From assembly GCA_003167275.1 (NCBI GenBank), contig PMTT01000161.1, positions 1-37,472 of the forward strand: 37,472 nt of DNA. Direction: 5' to 3'. The notes beneath the pieces are model-generated. The model did not search any database and had not been told where the DNA came from. It saw nothing but the letters and a program-made list of their open reading frames with translations. Shown here in pieces: positions 8,396 to 18,334 of this stretch (within the stretch, counting starts at the first letter, position 1; each line of letters starts with the position of its first letter). Made by a program: the position numbers and the translations under genes. The DNA comes from Bryobacterales bacterium. Lineage in GTDB: Bacteria; Acidobacteriota; Terriglobia; Bryobacterales; Bryobacteraceae.

Positions 8396-9757
8396 ATGGC
8401 GAGAGAATTTACGTTGGTTCCTCAGGCGGTTGCGCGCGTCGACACGCATTTGCGGCGAATTGTCACGGATCTTCCGGTTCCCGAGTCGCTCCCGCTCCTC
8501 GAAAAACTTTACGAATTTGAACCGCGCGCCATGCGAGGCCAACCGCCCGTGGTGTGGGACCGCGCGGAGGGGTTCCAGGTGTATGACGCCTGGGGGAACC
8601 AGTGGATCGACTGGTCATCCGGCGTGCTGATCGCCAACGCCGGGCACGGTCGCCGGGAGATCGCCGAGGCCATCGCCGCTCAGGCCCGGTCCCAGATGCT
8701 GATGAGTTTCTCGTTCGCCAACCAGCCGCGTGCGCGGTTGGTGGAGAAGCTCGTTTCGATCCTGCCCGATCCGCTGAAGAAGGTGTTTCTCTTCAGCGTC
8801 GGATCGGAGGCCGTGGAATGCGCTATCAAGCTCTGCCGCTCCTGGGGAGTGAAAAACGGGGGCCGTTCCAAGCATGTGATCGTCACCTACAACAACGCTT
8901 TTCACGGCCGCACGATGGGCGCCCAGCAGGCCGGCGGCATCCCGGAGCTGAAGTCCTGGATCGTGAATCTGGATCCCGGCTTCGTGCAGGTGCCCTTTCC
9001 GGATGGCTTTCGCACGCCCAACACGTCCTTCGAGACGTTCGAGAACGGCTTGCGGGAGCGGGGCATCGAACCGCAGAATGTGGCGGGCGTGATGCTGGAG
9101 ACCTATCAGGGTGGAAGCGCCGCCTTCGCGCCGGTGCCCTATATGCAGGCGCTGCGCCAGTGGTGCACCGGGCACAAGGCGCTGTTGGTGTGCGATGAGA
9201 TCCAGGCCGGCTTCGGCCGCACCGGCACCCTGTGGGGCTTCGAACAGTACGGGATAGTTCCCGATCTGGCGGTATTCGGCAAGGGTATTTCCGGTTCGCT
9301 GCCGCTTTCGGCGGTGGCCGGCCGGGCCGATGTGCTGGACGCGTATCCGCCTCTGAGCATGACTTCCAGCCATGCCGGCAATCCGGTCTGCTGCGCCGCC
9401 GCCCTGGCATCCATCGACTTGGTGCTCCAGGAGAACCTGGCCGACCGCGCGCGAGTCACCGGCGCTCTTCTGCACCAGAAACTCAGCGCCATGGCGTCGC
9501 GCTTCCCGCAGATCGGCAAGGTGGCGGGCAAAGGCCTGGTGGCGGGCCTCTCCTGCGTCAAGCCCGGCACGACGGAACCTAACTCCGACCTGGCATTTGA
9601 CGTAGTCCAGCGGGCCATGGAGAAGGGCGTGCTCATGTTCGCGCCTGTGGGTTTCGGAATGGCCACGGTCAAGATTTCTCCTCCGCTGGTCATCACGGAA
9701 GAAGCGATTACGGAGAGTGTTGGGGTGCTGGAGGAGGCTTTCGGTGAGTCTGTTTGA
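8396..9757 (+). CDS. Class III PLP-dependent aminotransferase (GABA/ornithine/acetylornithine type)
   Basis: AFHGRTMGAQ, LLVCDEIQAGFGRTGTLWGFEQYGIVPDLAVFGKGISGSLPLSAV (PLP-lysine region). Confidence 0.87.
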   Translation: MAREFTLVPQAVARVDTHLRRIVTDLPVPESLPLLEKLYEFEPRAMRGQPPVVWDRAEGFQVYDAWGNQWIDWSSGVLIANAGHGRREIAEAIAAQARSQMLMSFSFANQPRARLVEKLVSILPDPLKKVFLFSVGSEAVECAIKLCRSWGVKNGGRSKHVIVTYNNAFHGRTMGAQQAGGIPELKSWIVNLDPGFVQVPFPDGFRTPNTSFETFENGLRERGIEPQNVAGVMLETYQGGSAAFAPVPYMQALRQWCTGHKALLVCDEIQAGFGRTGTLWGFEQYGIVPDLAVFGKGISGSLPLSAVAGRADVLDAYPPLSMTSSHAGNPVCCAAALASIDLVLQENLADRARVTGALLHQKLSAMASRFPQIGKVAGKGLVAGLSCVKPGTTEPNSDLAFDVVQRAMEKGVLMFAPVGFGMATVKISPPLVITEEAITESVGVLEEAFGESV

Positions 9758-10956
9758 GGGGCGGCCGTGGCGCAGACACGAGTGTCCGCGCCACGAGGCC
9801 CCAGGTGCTCATTGTCGGCGGAGGGATGATCGTCTTCGCTCAGATTCTGCCGTCCCTGTTCCATTTGCAGCGGCTGTCGCGCATCGGTGAAATCTCCGTC
9901 TGCGCTACGTCCTACGAAACCGTCCGACGCCTGGCCGACGAGCCTGCGTGGGCCCGCGCCTTCCCGGGCCAATCCTTTCGCTTGTATCCCGCCGATCCCG
10001 CCCCAGATCCCCAGCCCACCCTCTATCGCGAAATCATCGCCAGCCTGCCGCCACGCCAGATTGTGGTGGTCGCCGTCCCCGACCAACTTCACTACGAAGT
10101 GATCCTGGAGGCCCTTCGCCACCAGCAGCACGTCTGCGCCGTGAAGCCCCTGGTGTTGAAGCACAGCCAGGCCGAGGAGATCGCCCGGGAAGCCCGCAGC
10201 CGCGGTCTCCTGGTGGCCGTGGAGTACCACAAGCGCTTCGACGACCGCAGCCTGATGGCCCGCCGCGGCTACCGCGAAGGCCATTTCGGCGAATTCCGCC
10301 TGGGAAGCGCCTGCCTGCTCGAAAAGTGGTACTACCGCGCCTCCAACTTCCAAAACTGGATGACCGCGGAAAACTCCGATGCCTTCACCTACATCGGCTG
10401 TCACTATGTCGACCTGGTCCATTTCATCACCGGACTGCTGCCCGTCTCGGTCAGCGTGTATGGCATCCTGGACCGCTTCCCCAACTACAACCAGGGCTAC
10501 CTGTGGACCGACGCCCGGGTGATCTGGAACAACGGCGCCTGCCTGAACGTCCAGAATGCCCTCGGCTTCCCCGACGACGCCCCCGGCACCAATACCCAGG
10601 GAATGACCCTCTACTGTCAGGGCGACTTCGAAGGCGGCCTGATCTCGCATTCCGATCAATACCGCGGCCTCAAGTACTGCTATACCAACCCGGTAACCTA
10701 CCAGGAACCAAGCCCCGACTATTTCCAATACGTGGACCTGGGCGGCCCGGGCCTGGTGCCCATAGGCTACGGCTATCGCTCGATCGAGGCGATTGTCAAC
10801 GCGGCCATCCGGGTGAATCTGGAAGGCCCAGCCGCGTTAGAGGAGATCGACCGCGCCGGCATCATCGCTACGCCCGCCAACAGCAGTTACAACGAGCGTG
10901 TGATCGAAGCCGCCCGGGAGTCCATCCTCAACGGCGGCCGTGAAGTCAAGTGCTAG
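9754..10956 (+). CDS. Gfo/Idh/MocA-family oxidoreductase
   Basis: VLIVGGGMI nucleotide-binding N-terminus, VCAVKPLVLKHSQAEEIAREARSRGLLVAVEYHKRFDD. TTG at 9754 overlaps the previous stop; a GTG near 9805 is an alternative start. Confidence 0.8.
   Translation: MRGGRGADTSVRATRPQVLIVGGGMIVFAQILPSLFHLQRLSRIGEISVCATSYETVRRLADEPAWARAFPGQSFRLYPADPAPDPQPTLYREIIASLPPRQIVVVAVPDQLHYEVILEALRHQQHVCAVKPLVLKHSQAEEIAREARSRGLLVAVEYHKRFDDRSLMARRGYREGHFGEFRLGSACLLEKWYYRASNFQNWMTAENSDAFTYIGCHYVDLVHFITGLLPVSVSVYGILDRFPNYNQGYLWTDARVIWNNGACLNVQNALGFPDDAPGTNTQGMTLYCQGDFEGGLISHSDQYRGLKYCYTNPVTYQEPSPDYFQYVDLGGPGLVPIGYGYRSIEAIVNAAIRVNLEGPAALEEIDRAGIIATPANSSYNERVIEAARESILNGGREVKC
9767..9794. repeat. Short palindromic repeat at the 5' end of the oxidoreductase ORF
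   Basis: gtggcgcagacac-ga-gtgtccgcgccac; 12 of 13 arm bases pair. Confidence 0.65.
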
Positions 10957-11005
10957 AAAACCGGGGACTGACGGAACGTTTCCCGATTCTGACACCTGAC
11001 TCCTC

Positions 11006-12388
11006 CTAATGATGGAACTGTCCGCTATCCAGCTTCGCATTCAGCCCCGGTTGGGACGCGAACCAGTCCAGATGACGGCGTATATCCTTAACGAGCATAT
11101 CCGCCAGATCGCAGGTGAAGCCGTTACGTACCACAACCCGTTGAATGACGGTCTCCTGACGGTTGGCCGGCAGGCGGTAGGCAGGCACCTGCCATCCTCG
11201 ATCCCGCAACCGGTCCGCCAGATCGTACAACGACCAATGCTGGTTCTCCTTCAGTTTCCACGCGAAGACCGGAAGATCCCGGCCGGTGCTGACTAACTCG
11301 AAGGGTCCCAGTGCGGCAATCTGCTCCGCCAGGTGGACGGCTACATTCTGGCAAGCCTGATGAATCGCCCGATAACCCGACTTACCGAGGCGAATCAGGT
11401 TGTAATACTGGGCGATTACCTGGCTGGCAGGCCGGGAGAAGTTGATCGCCAGTGTGGGCATGGTGCCGCCCAGGTAGTCGACATGGAAGATCAGTTCGGG
11501 GTGTAAGTCGGAAGCCTCGCGCCAGATGATCCACCCCACACCCGGGAATACCAATCCGTACTTGTGGCCCGACGCATTAATCGATTTGACTCGGGGCAGC
11601 CGGAAATCCCACCGAGTATTGGGATGCAGAAACGGAGCGACGAAGCCTCCACTGGCGCCATCCACATGAATCGGGATGTCGAGTCCGGTCTTTTCCTGCA
11701 AACGGTCGAGGGCGGCGCTCAGCGCCTCCACGTCTTCATAGTCGCCGGTATAGGTACTGCCCATCACAGCGATCACGCCGATGGTATTCTCGTCGCACAG
11801 GGCCGCGGCGCGCTCCGGATCCATGACAAATCCGTTGCCTTCCAGCGTCACGCACCGCTCCTCGACGTCCCAATAGCGGACGAACTTATGCCAGCAGACC
11901 TGCGTGTTCGTGCCCATGATAAGGTTGGGCCGGTCCGTTGGCTTGCCCGCCTTGCGCATCTTTTCCCGCCAACGCCACTTCAGCGCCAGACCTCCCAGCA
12001 TACAAGCCTCGCTCGAACCGATGGTGGACGACCCCAGCGTGCCCTCGGGATCGGGTGAATTCCAAAGCTGGGCGAGCATGTGGACGCACCGCATCTCCAG
12101 TTCCGCCGTCTGCGGGTATTCGTCCTTGTCGATCATGTTCTTGTCGAACGTCTCGGACATCAGCTTGTGCGCTTCCGGCTCCATCCAGGTACCGCAAAAG
12201 GTGGCCAGGTTGAAGCGCGAGCTGCCATCCAGGATCAGTTCGTCGTGGATGAGGTGATAGGCGGTACCGGGCGGCATGCCCTCGTCTGGGATGGCGTGCC
12301 TGGGCGCCGGCCCTAGCAGCCACTGCCGGGCGTACATCGGTCTCATGACTTGTAATGCTTCATGTTTCGGATGGGTTGGATCGTGCAT
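11006..12388 (-). CDS. gadB: Glutamate decarboxylase (PLP-dependent)
   Basis: GTAYHLIHDELILDGSSRFNLATFCGTWMEPEA, GSSTIGSSEACMLGGLALKWRWR, HVDGASGGFVAPF, SINASGHKYGLVFPGVGWIIWR. Confidence 0.92.
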   Translation of the reverse strand: MHDPTHPKHEALQVMRPMYARQWLLGPAPRHAIPDEGMPPGTAYHLIHDELILDGSSRFNLATFCGTWMEPEAHKLMSETFDKNMIDKDEYPQTAELEMRCVHMLAQLWNSPDPEGTLGSSTIGSSEACMLGGLALKWRWREKMRKAGKPTDRPNLIMGTNTQVCWHKFVRYWDVEERCVTLEGNGFVMDPERAAALCDENTIGVIAVMGSTYTGDYEDVEALSAALDRLQEKTGLDIPIHVDGASGGFVAPFLHPNTRWDFRLPRVKSINASGHKYGLVFPGVGWIIWREASDLHPELIFHVDYLGGTMPTLAINFSRPASQVIAQYYNLIRLGKSGYRAIHQACQNVAVHLAEQIAALGPFELVSTGRDLPVFAWKLKENQHWSLYDLADRLRDRGWQVPAYRLPANRQETVIQRVVVRNGFTCDLADMLVKDIRRHLDWFASQPGLNAKLDSGQFHH

Positions 12389-12438
12389 AACTGGACCGAA
12401 TGTACCATGTTATGACCGACTGCCCCACCAAGCCACCA

Positions 12439-12524
12439 AACCGAGCCGCGACCGTGAGGGAGCGTTGCCCCAAGGCGGAAGCATCAGCCACGCCAAAACA
12501 CTCCCTTACGGTCGTGGCTCGGTT
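12439..12524. repeat. 86-bp inverted-repeat element (MITE/REP-like)
   Basis: Arms aaccgagccgcgaccgtgagggag (12439-12462) and ctcccttacggtcgtggctcggtt (12501-12524), 22/24 complementary. The right arm recurs at 37438-37459. Confidence 0.75.
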
Positions 12525-12645
12525 GCGGCTGTTGCTGATTCAGCATGAGTTACCGAGCCGCGACCGGGGTACCCCTGTTAGGGGTCCGGGGCGGTGTTGA
12601 CTGGTGAGGAATCTCCAAAATAGTTAAGCACCCACATGCGGCCTG

Positions 12646-13068
12646 CTACTTGACGACGAGCACGTTGCAGCGTACGGTGCTGGTCAGGTTGTGGGCCGTG
12701 CCACCCCAAAGATGCTCGTAGATCCGGGAATGTCCCGTGAAGCCGATCACCAGCAGATCGATCGCATTCTCCTGGACGAAATCGCCGATCATCTTGACGG
12801 CATGCCCCGGCACAATCACGGTCTCGATGTCCACGGAATGCATCGCCGCACGCGCCCGGCAATGTTCGGCAAGCTGCCCGAAGTAGCTGTCGGCCTGGTC
12901 CTTCGCCTCGCGAAGCTCGTCGATCACCTCCGCATGACGCGGGATCTCTTCTTCCACGCAGATCATGCGCAGGCGCCCGCCCAGCCTGGCCGCCAGTTGG
13001 ACCGCCACGTCGAAGGCCATCCGCGCGCTGTCGGAGCCGTCATGTGCAATTAGAATCTGATCGAACAT
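12646..13068 (-). CDS. Universal stress protein (UspA family)
   Basis: MFDQILIAHDGSDSARMAFDVAVQLAARLGGRLRMICVEEE...DLLVIGFTGHSRIYEHLWGGTAHNLTSTVRCNVLVVK. Confidence 0.9.
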   Translation of the reverse strand: MFDQILIAHDGSDSARMAFDVAVQLAARLGGRLRMICVEEEIPRHAEVIDELREAKDQADSYFGQLAEHCRARAAMHSVDIETVIVPGHAVKMIGDFVQENAIDLLVIGFTGHSRIYEHLWGGTAHNLTSTVRCNVLVVK

Positions 13069-13069
13069 A

Positions 13070-14284
13070 TCAATCCTTGGCCCCCGCACCGGCGCCTTCC
13101 AGCAAGGCAGGAGTAGACCGGATCACCGTCTCAGTCTTGGGCAGGAGGTGCCTGGGCATGAACCAGGCGTTGGCGATGGCTGTAGGCACCACCGCGCTGG
13201 CAATCACGGTCGCGACCAGGTAAGAATACTGCGCTTCACTGATGATCTGGTGATTGAGACCGAACAGAGCCGAGATGGTTCCAAACGTTAGTCCAGTCGA
13301 CATCATGAGCGAGTAATACAGTCCCTGGTGCCCGGTGTGATTGAAGGCCCGCACGGTGGGAACTAACGGGACCATTTTGCCCACCATCTTGGCGGCGAGG
13401 AGCGCGAGAAAGGCGAGTGGCATGGCGATCAGCGCCGGCACGGAGACCAGCGATCCCGCACGGATGAAATAGAAAGGCGTGAGCAGTCCAAAGGTCAAGG
13501 TGCGCAGACGCCTGACCAGGATGTGATCCTTTCCGACGGTTCCCGCCAACACCATGCCGATGATGTAGGCAGGTAGTACGGCCTCGCTGCCGGCCCACGC
13601 GGCCAGTCCGCCCATCCCGAACAACAGGAAGAGAATGTACTTGGTTTCGAGCTCCGAGACGCGCCCACCGTATCTTTCAAAGAACCACGGAGTGACGAAC
13701 GGCAGCGCCGCAAAAACGACGACGCTCGAGCCCACAAAGATTAGCGTCCGCATCGTAAATGGCGCGAAGATGAGCCCCAGCGCGATCACGGTCCCGAGAT
13801 CGTTCACGAAGCAGGCGGCGAGGATGCCTTTGCCAAAGTCCGTGCGATTGAGACCGAATTCCAGCATGACGGCGTAGACCACCGCGACTGAGGTAGTAGA
13901 CAGGGCAACTCCGGCCAGCCAACTTGAAGGGATGGACCACTTCAGCACATAGTGTGCGACCGCCGCAGCCCCCAGGAACGGTCCGAAGAAGCCGACCAGG
14001 CCAACACCCATGGCCTCCTTCCATTTCGTCCGGAATATCGCCGGATCGAGCTCCGCACCGGCCAGAAACGTGAGCACGATGGCGCCGGTGCCGGCCAGGA
14101 AGCTGACCCATGCGGACTTTGCGCCCAGCACCTCGGTTCCGATCAGTGCGCCGATGATGAGCTGTGCGACCGTACCGACGACGATTTCCGATAGTGCCGT
14201 CGATATCCTGAACCAGATTGACAGCATGGTGGCTACCAAGGCAAGCACCAGCCACAGCGCTGCGGAAAACCAGACCTGTTCCAT
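13070..14284 (-). CDS. CPA-type cation:proton antiporter
   Basis: 404 aa, about 12 hydrophobic segments; ISTALSEIVVGTVAQLIIGALIG, LTFLAGAELDPAIFR, LSTTSVAVVYAVMLEFG, CFVNDLGTVIALG. Its stop is 1 bp from the usp start. Confidence 0.85.
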   Translation of the reverse strand: MEQVWFSAALWLVLALVATMLSIWFRISTALSEIVVGTVAQLIIGALIGTEVLGAKSAWVSFLAGTGAIVLTFLAGAELDPAIFRTKWKEAMGVGLVGFFGPFLGAAAVAHYVLKWSIPSSWLAGVALSTTSVAVVYAVMLEFGLNRTDFGKGILAACFVNDLGTVIALGLIFAPFTMRTLIFVGSSVVVFAALPFVTPWFFERYGGRVSELETKYILFLLFGMGGLAAWAGSEAVLPAYIIGMVLAGTVGKDHILVRRLRTLTFGLLTPFYFIRAGSLVSVPALIAMPLAFLALLAAKMVGKMVPLVPTVRAFNHTGHQGLYYSLMMSTGLTFGTISALFGLNHQIISEAQYSYLVATVIASAVVPTAIANAWFMPRHLLPKTETVIRSTPALLEGAGAGAKD

Positions 14285-14333
14285 CTCAGTCTCCGATGCT
14301 TAAACTATGCTGTCGAGGGATTCGGCGTGGAAG

Positions 14334-14359
14334 CCCCTACAGCAGACCTGCTATAGGAG
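14334..14359 (-). terminator. Expression-platform hairpin of the minus-strand fluoride riboswitch
   Basis: Minus strand CTCCTATAGCA-GGTC-TGCTGTAGGGG, 11 paired positions including G-U, overlapping the ACUCCUA pseudoknot strand. No strong U-tract follows, so the mechanism is uncertain. Confidence 0.55.
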
Positions 14360-14406
14360 TCATTGGCCGCTGGGAAGCGGCGGTTTGGCGAACTCCACCG
14401 CCTGAT
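14350..14406 (-). ncRNA. Fluoride riboswitch (crcB motif) upstream of the antiporter-usp genes
   Basis: Minus strand AGGCGGTGGAGTTCGCCAAACCGCCGCTTCCCAGCGGCCAATGACTCCTATAG matches the GGcGnUGGaGUUCGCC...AAcCGC...UGAUGACUCCUA pattern; stems GGCG/CGCC and GCCGC/GCGGC. Confidence 0.88.
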
Positions 14407-14576
14407 CAGAGAATACAGCAAAGAGCGGAACGCTGCAATAATATTCCAAGCAACCCCGGTTGCGGACGGAGCGGAGCCATCTGGCGTTCGTGCTGAGAAA
14501 CGGGAGCGCTCCTGACGCGCGACCAGCCGCGTTGCCCCAACCGGCGCCATGAGTTATAGTCGAGCTTCGAATGCGA

Positions 14577-14635
14577 ATAGGTGATGGAGCATCACCTCTA
14601 ACCGTTCCGGGCCGCCGGTTCTGATAGCTCCTACC
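14577..14635 (+). ncRNA. Fluoride riboswitch (crcB motif) upstream of enolase
   Basis: ATAGGTGATGGAGCATCACCTCTAACCGTTCCGGGCCGCCGGTTCTGATAGCTCCTAC. P1 AGGTGAT/ATCACCT closes loop GGAGC, which can pair with GCTCC (14627-14631) as the pseudoknot. Confidence 0.9.
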
Positions 14636-14659
14636 GTCTGGTAGGAGCTTTTCACTTTT
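14626..14659 (+). terminator. Riboswitch-controlled intrinsic terminator before enolase
   Basis: AGCTCCTACC-gtct-GGTAGGAGCT perfect 10-bp stem followed by tttcactttt. The 5' arm shares the aptamer pseudoknot strand. Confidence 0.88.
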
Positions 14660-14704
14660 GGGCAAAGTCCGCTTGTCATTCGCATCGCAAGACACAAGGA
14701 GTGA

Positions 14705-15988
<1,284 letters not shown>

Positions 15989-16023
15989 TCGCAGGTTTCC
16001 CACAACAACTGAGCAAAGCCGGC

Positions 16024-18132
16024 CTACCTGGCGGGATTGCCGCGCCGCTCCGCCGGAGCTCCGGCCCAGCGCTCCAGCACGTCGGCAAGCGCCGACATGC
16101 GCAGAGGTTTCGTGAGGTAGTCCGACATTCCGGCTTCCAGGCAAGCCGCCCGGTCTCCCTCCATCGCGCTCGCCGTCAGCGCCACCACGGGGACTTGTCG
16201 ATCCGCGGGCCAAAGCTGTTTCAAGCGCCGCGTCGTCTCCAACCCGTCGATGCCCGGCAGTTGCCAGTCCATCAATACGAGGTCGAACTCTTGCCGCTCC
16301 GCCACCTGGATCGCTTCTGCCCCATCCTCGCTCATGCTCACGGTGCATCCCAGCTTCTCCAGCATGCGCTGGACCAGCTTCCGATTCACGACATTATCCT
16401 CCACCACCAGCACGCGCGCGCCAGCCGGCGTTCCGGACGCTTCGGAGCAGGGCTTCTCGGGAGCCTCAGCCTTCCCCGTCCCGGAGACGATCGCGAGCGG
16501 CACGGAAAGGACAAAGGTCGATCCGACCCCGCGCTCCGAATTGACTTCGATACGCCCACCCATCAACGCGGCCAGCTTCTGGCAGATGACCAGACCGAGG
16601 CCCGATCCCCCGCTCCTGGCGCCACCGCCGTTCGCCTGGGTGAAAGGCTGGAACAACCGGGACAGGTCGGCCTGCGAAATCCCGATGCCGGTGTCCTCCG
16701 TTTCATACCGCACCATAGCGCGGCCCTGACCGATCGGCGTGATGGACAAGCGCAGCGTGACGCCTCCACGGTCGGTGAACTTGACGGCATTGCTCAACAT
16801 GTTCGCCATGATCTGCCGCAGGCGCAGGCCGTCGCCCATCACCCGGATGGGGGGACCGGACGGTTCTTCGAGGGTCAGCTTCAGTCCCTTTTCGACGATC
16901 CTGGCCCGGAAGAGGCGGACCACTTCGAGCAGTTCCACCGAGGGATCGAAAGGCTCGGCGCGCAGCAACATCTTGCCCGCTTCCACTCTGGCGAGATCCA
17001 GAATATCGTTGATGAGCTCCAGCAGTGCATGCCCGGATTGCCAGATGGTCTCGGCGTAATCGCGCTGTTCGACGGAAAGCGGCGTCCGTAGCATCAGCTC
17101 CGCCATCCCCAGCACTCCGTTCATGGGCGTCCGGATTTCGTGGCTCATATTGGCCAGGAATACCGATTTCGCACGGTTCGCGCTATCGGCCGTTACGCGA
17201 GCCTTGCGCAGGCGCATTTCCTCCCAGATCAGCAACCCCATCACGACCAGCAGCACCGCTAGTACGATCCGGAGTTGGCTTTCCTTCTTGCTCGACTCGA
17301 TGTACTGGTAGACCGTCGAGGCTTGCCCGGAAGTGGCCAAACCCCAGTTCAGGGTGAGGGAGGCAAACCGGCCGTCAAGCGTCATGTCGCCGATCTTGTC
17401 GCGCAGCACACCGGCTGCCTGAACGGCGCCCGGATCGGTGCGTTCCGCTCCTACTCCGAACCAGACATCCGAATTCGGCAAAGCAGTCAGCGCGATCCTC
17501 TGCTTTTCACACGCTTGAGGTTTGGCCATGAGGATACCGTCGCCCATGCCCTCGGCCACTAGGGCGGCGTCCACCTCGCCCCGGCAGGCGGCCTCCAGGG
17601 CCATCTGCTGATTGGTGAAGACCACGAATTGCGCACCCGGCACCAGCCGGTCGGCCAATTTGGTGGGGATGGTTCCCGATCCGCGTGACACACGGAGCCC
17701 GGCCAACCGCGTGGGAATGGGGGAGCCTTCACGCGTCACCGCCCAATAGGTCAGCTTGAGATACGGATCGGTGATATGGATCGTGCGCGCGCGTGCCGGC
17801 AGTCTGCCGATGATGGGCCACAGATCCACCTTTTTCGCGGCAAAGGCGGCATCGGGGCCCTCCGGCGCCAGGACCCACTGCAGCTTGATTCCCGACCGGT
17901 CGGCGGCCACGTTGATGGCCTCGATGATGGCGCCCTTCGGACCGCCGTTCTCATCCAGCAACTGCGCGGGAGGAGCATACTGATAACCCATGCGGAAGAC
18001 GCGATCGTGCGTACGGTCGCGGAAACGCCACCAGCCTGTGAGGCCGAGGCACACCATGACAGCGAGCACGACGGCGCGCGCCCACCATTTCGCCCCCCCG
18101 GATGGCGCCGGCCCCGGTGCGGAAAAATCCAT
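16024..18132 (-). CDS. Hybrid sensor histidine kinase with N-terminal periplasmic substrate-binding-like domain and C-terminal receiver
   Basis: [38 protein letters not shown]_bac_3-like region ([41 protein letters not shown]); His[34 protein letters not shown]; receiver [18 protein letters not shown]...[13 protein letters not shown]. Confidence 0.87.
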   Translation of the reverse strand: MDFSAPGPAPSGGAKWWARAVVLAVMVCLGLTGWWRFRDRTHDRVFRMGYQYAPPAQLLDENGGPKGAIIEAINVAADRSGIKLQWVLAPEGPDAAFAAKKVDLWPIIGRLPARARTIHITDPYLKLTYWAVTREGSPIPTRLAGLRVSRGSGTIPTKLADRLVPGAQFVVFTNQQMALEAACRGEVDAALVAEGMGDGILMAKPQACEKQRIALTALPNSDVWFGVGAERTDPGAVQAAGVLRDKIGDMTLDGRFASLTLNWGLATSGQASTVYQYIESSKKESQLRIVLAVLLVVMGLLIWEEMRLRKARVTADSANRAKSVFLANMSHEIRTPMNGVLGMAELMLRTPLSVEQRDYAETIWQSGHALLELINDILDLARVEAGKMLLRAEPFDPSVELLEVVRLFRARIVEKGLKLTLEEPSGPPIRVMGDGLRLRQIMANMLSNAVKFTDRGGVTLRLSITPIGQGRAMVRYETEDTGIGISQADLSRLFQPFTQANGGGARSGGSGLGLVICQKLAALMGGRIEVNSERGVGSTFVLSVPLAIVSGTGKAEAPEKPCSEASGTPAGARVLVVEDNVVNRKLVQRMLEKLGCTVSMSEDGAEAIQVAERQEFDLVLMDWQLPGIDGLETTRRLKQLWPADRQVPVVALTASAMEGDRAACLEAGMSDYLTKPLRMSALADVLERWAGAPAERRGNPAR

Positions 18133-18207
18133 CCTTCGATCATAGAGACGGGGGTGGGATCGGTAAATGACCCGTTTGGTTAACTGCCAGGACGAACCGA
18201 AAGATAT

Positions 18208-18334
18208 CGTAGGGTATGCTTTAGCTTGCCCAGCCAAAAAACGGAACATCATTGAAGGGCTACCATTTGGGGATAATATGAAGATCTTGTCGGGATTTCC
18301 TCTTATGTCTGGGCAAGCTAAAGCATACCCTACG
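18208..18334. repeat. 127-bp element with 26-bp perfect terminal inverted repeats (MITE-like)
   Basis: cgtagggtatgctttagcttgcccag (18208-18233) and ctgggcaagctaaagcataccctacg (18309-18334); the core 25-mer recurs at 28745-28769. Confidence 0.85.

Noticed and set aside
9139-10728. 529-aa minus-strand ORF across the aminotransferase and oxidoreductase genes
   Set aside because: It spans two genes with strong family motifs on the plus strand, so it is an artefact of GC-rich codon structure.
12439-12524. Possible CRISPR-like or tRNA-like structure from palindromic repeats
   Set aside because: Only two inverted arms and no regular direct repeat-spacer series; no tRNA cloverleaf or CCA-type end found here or elsewhere in the window.
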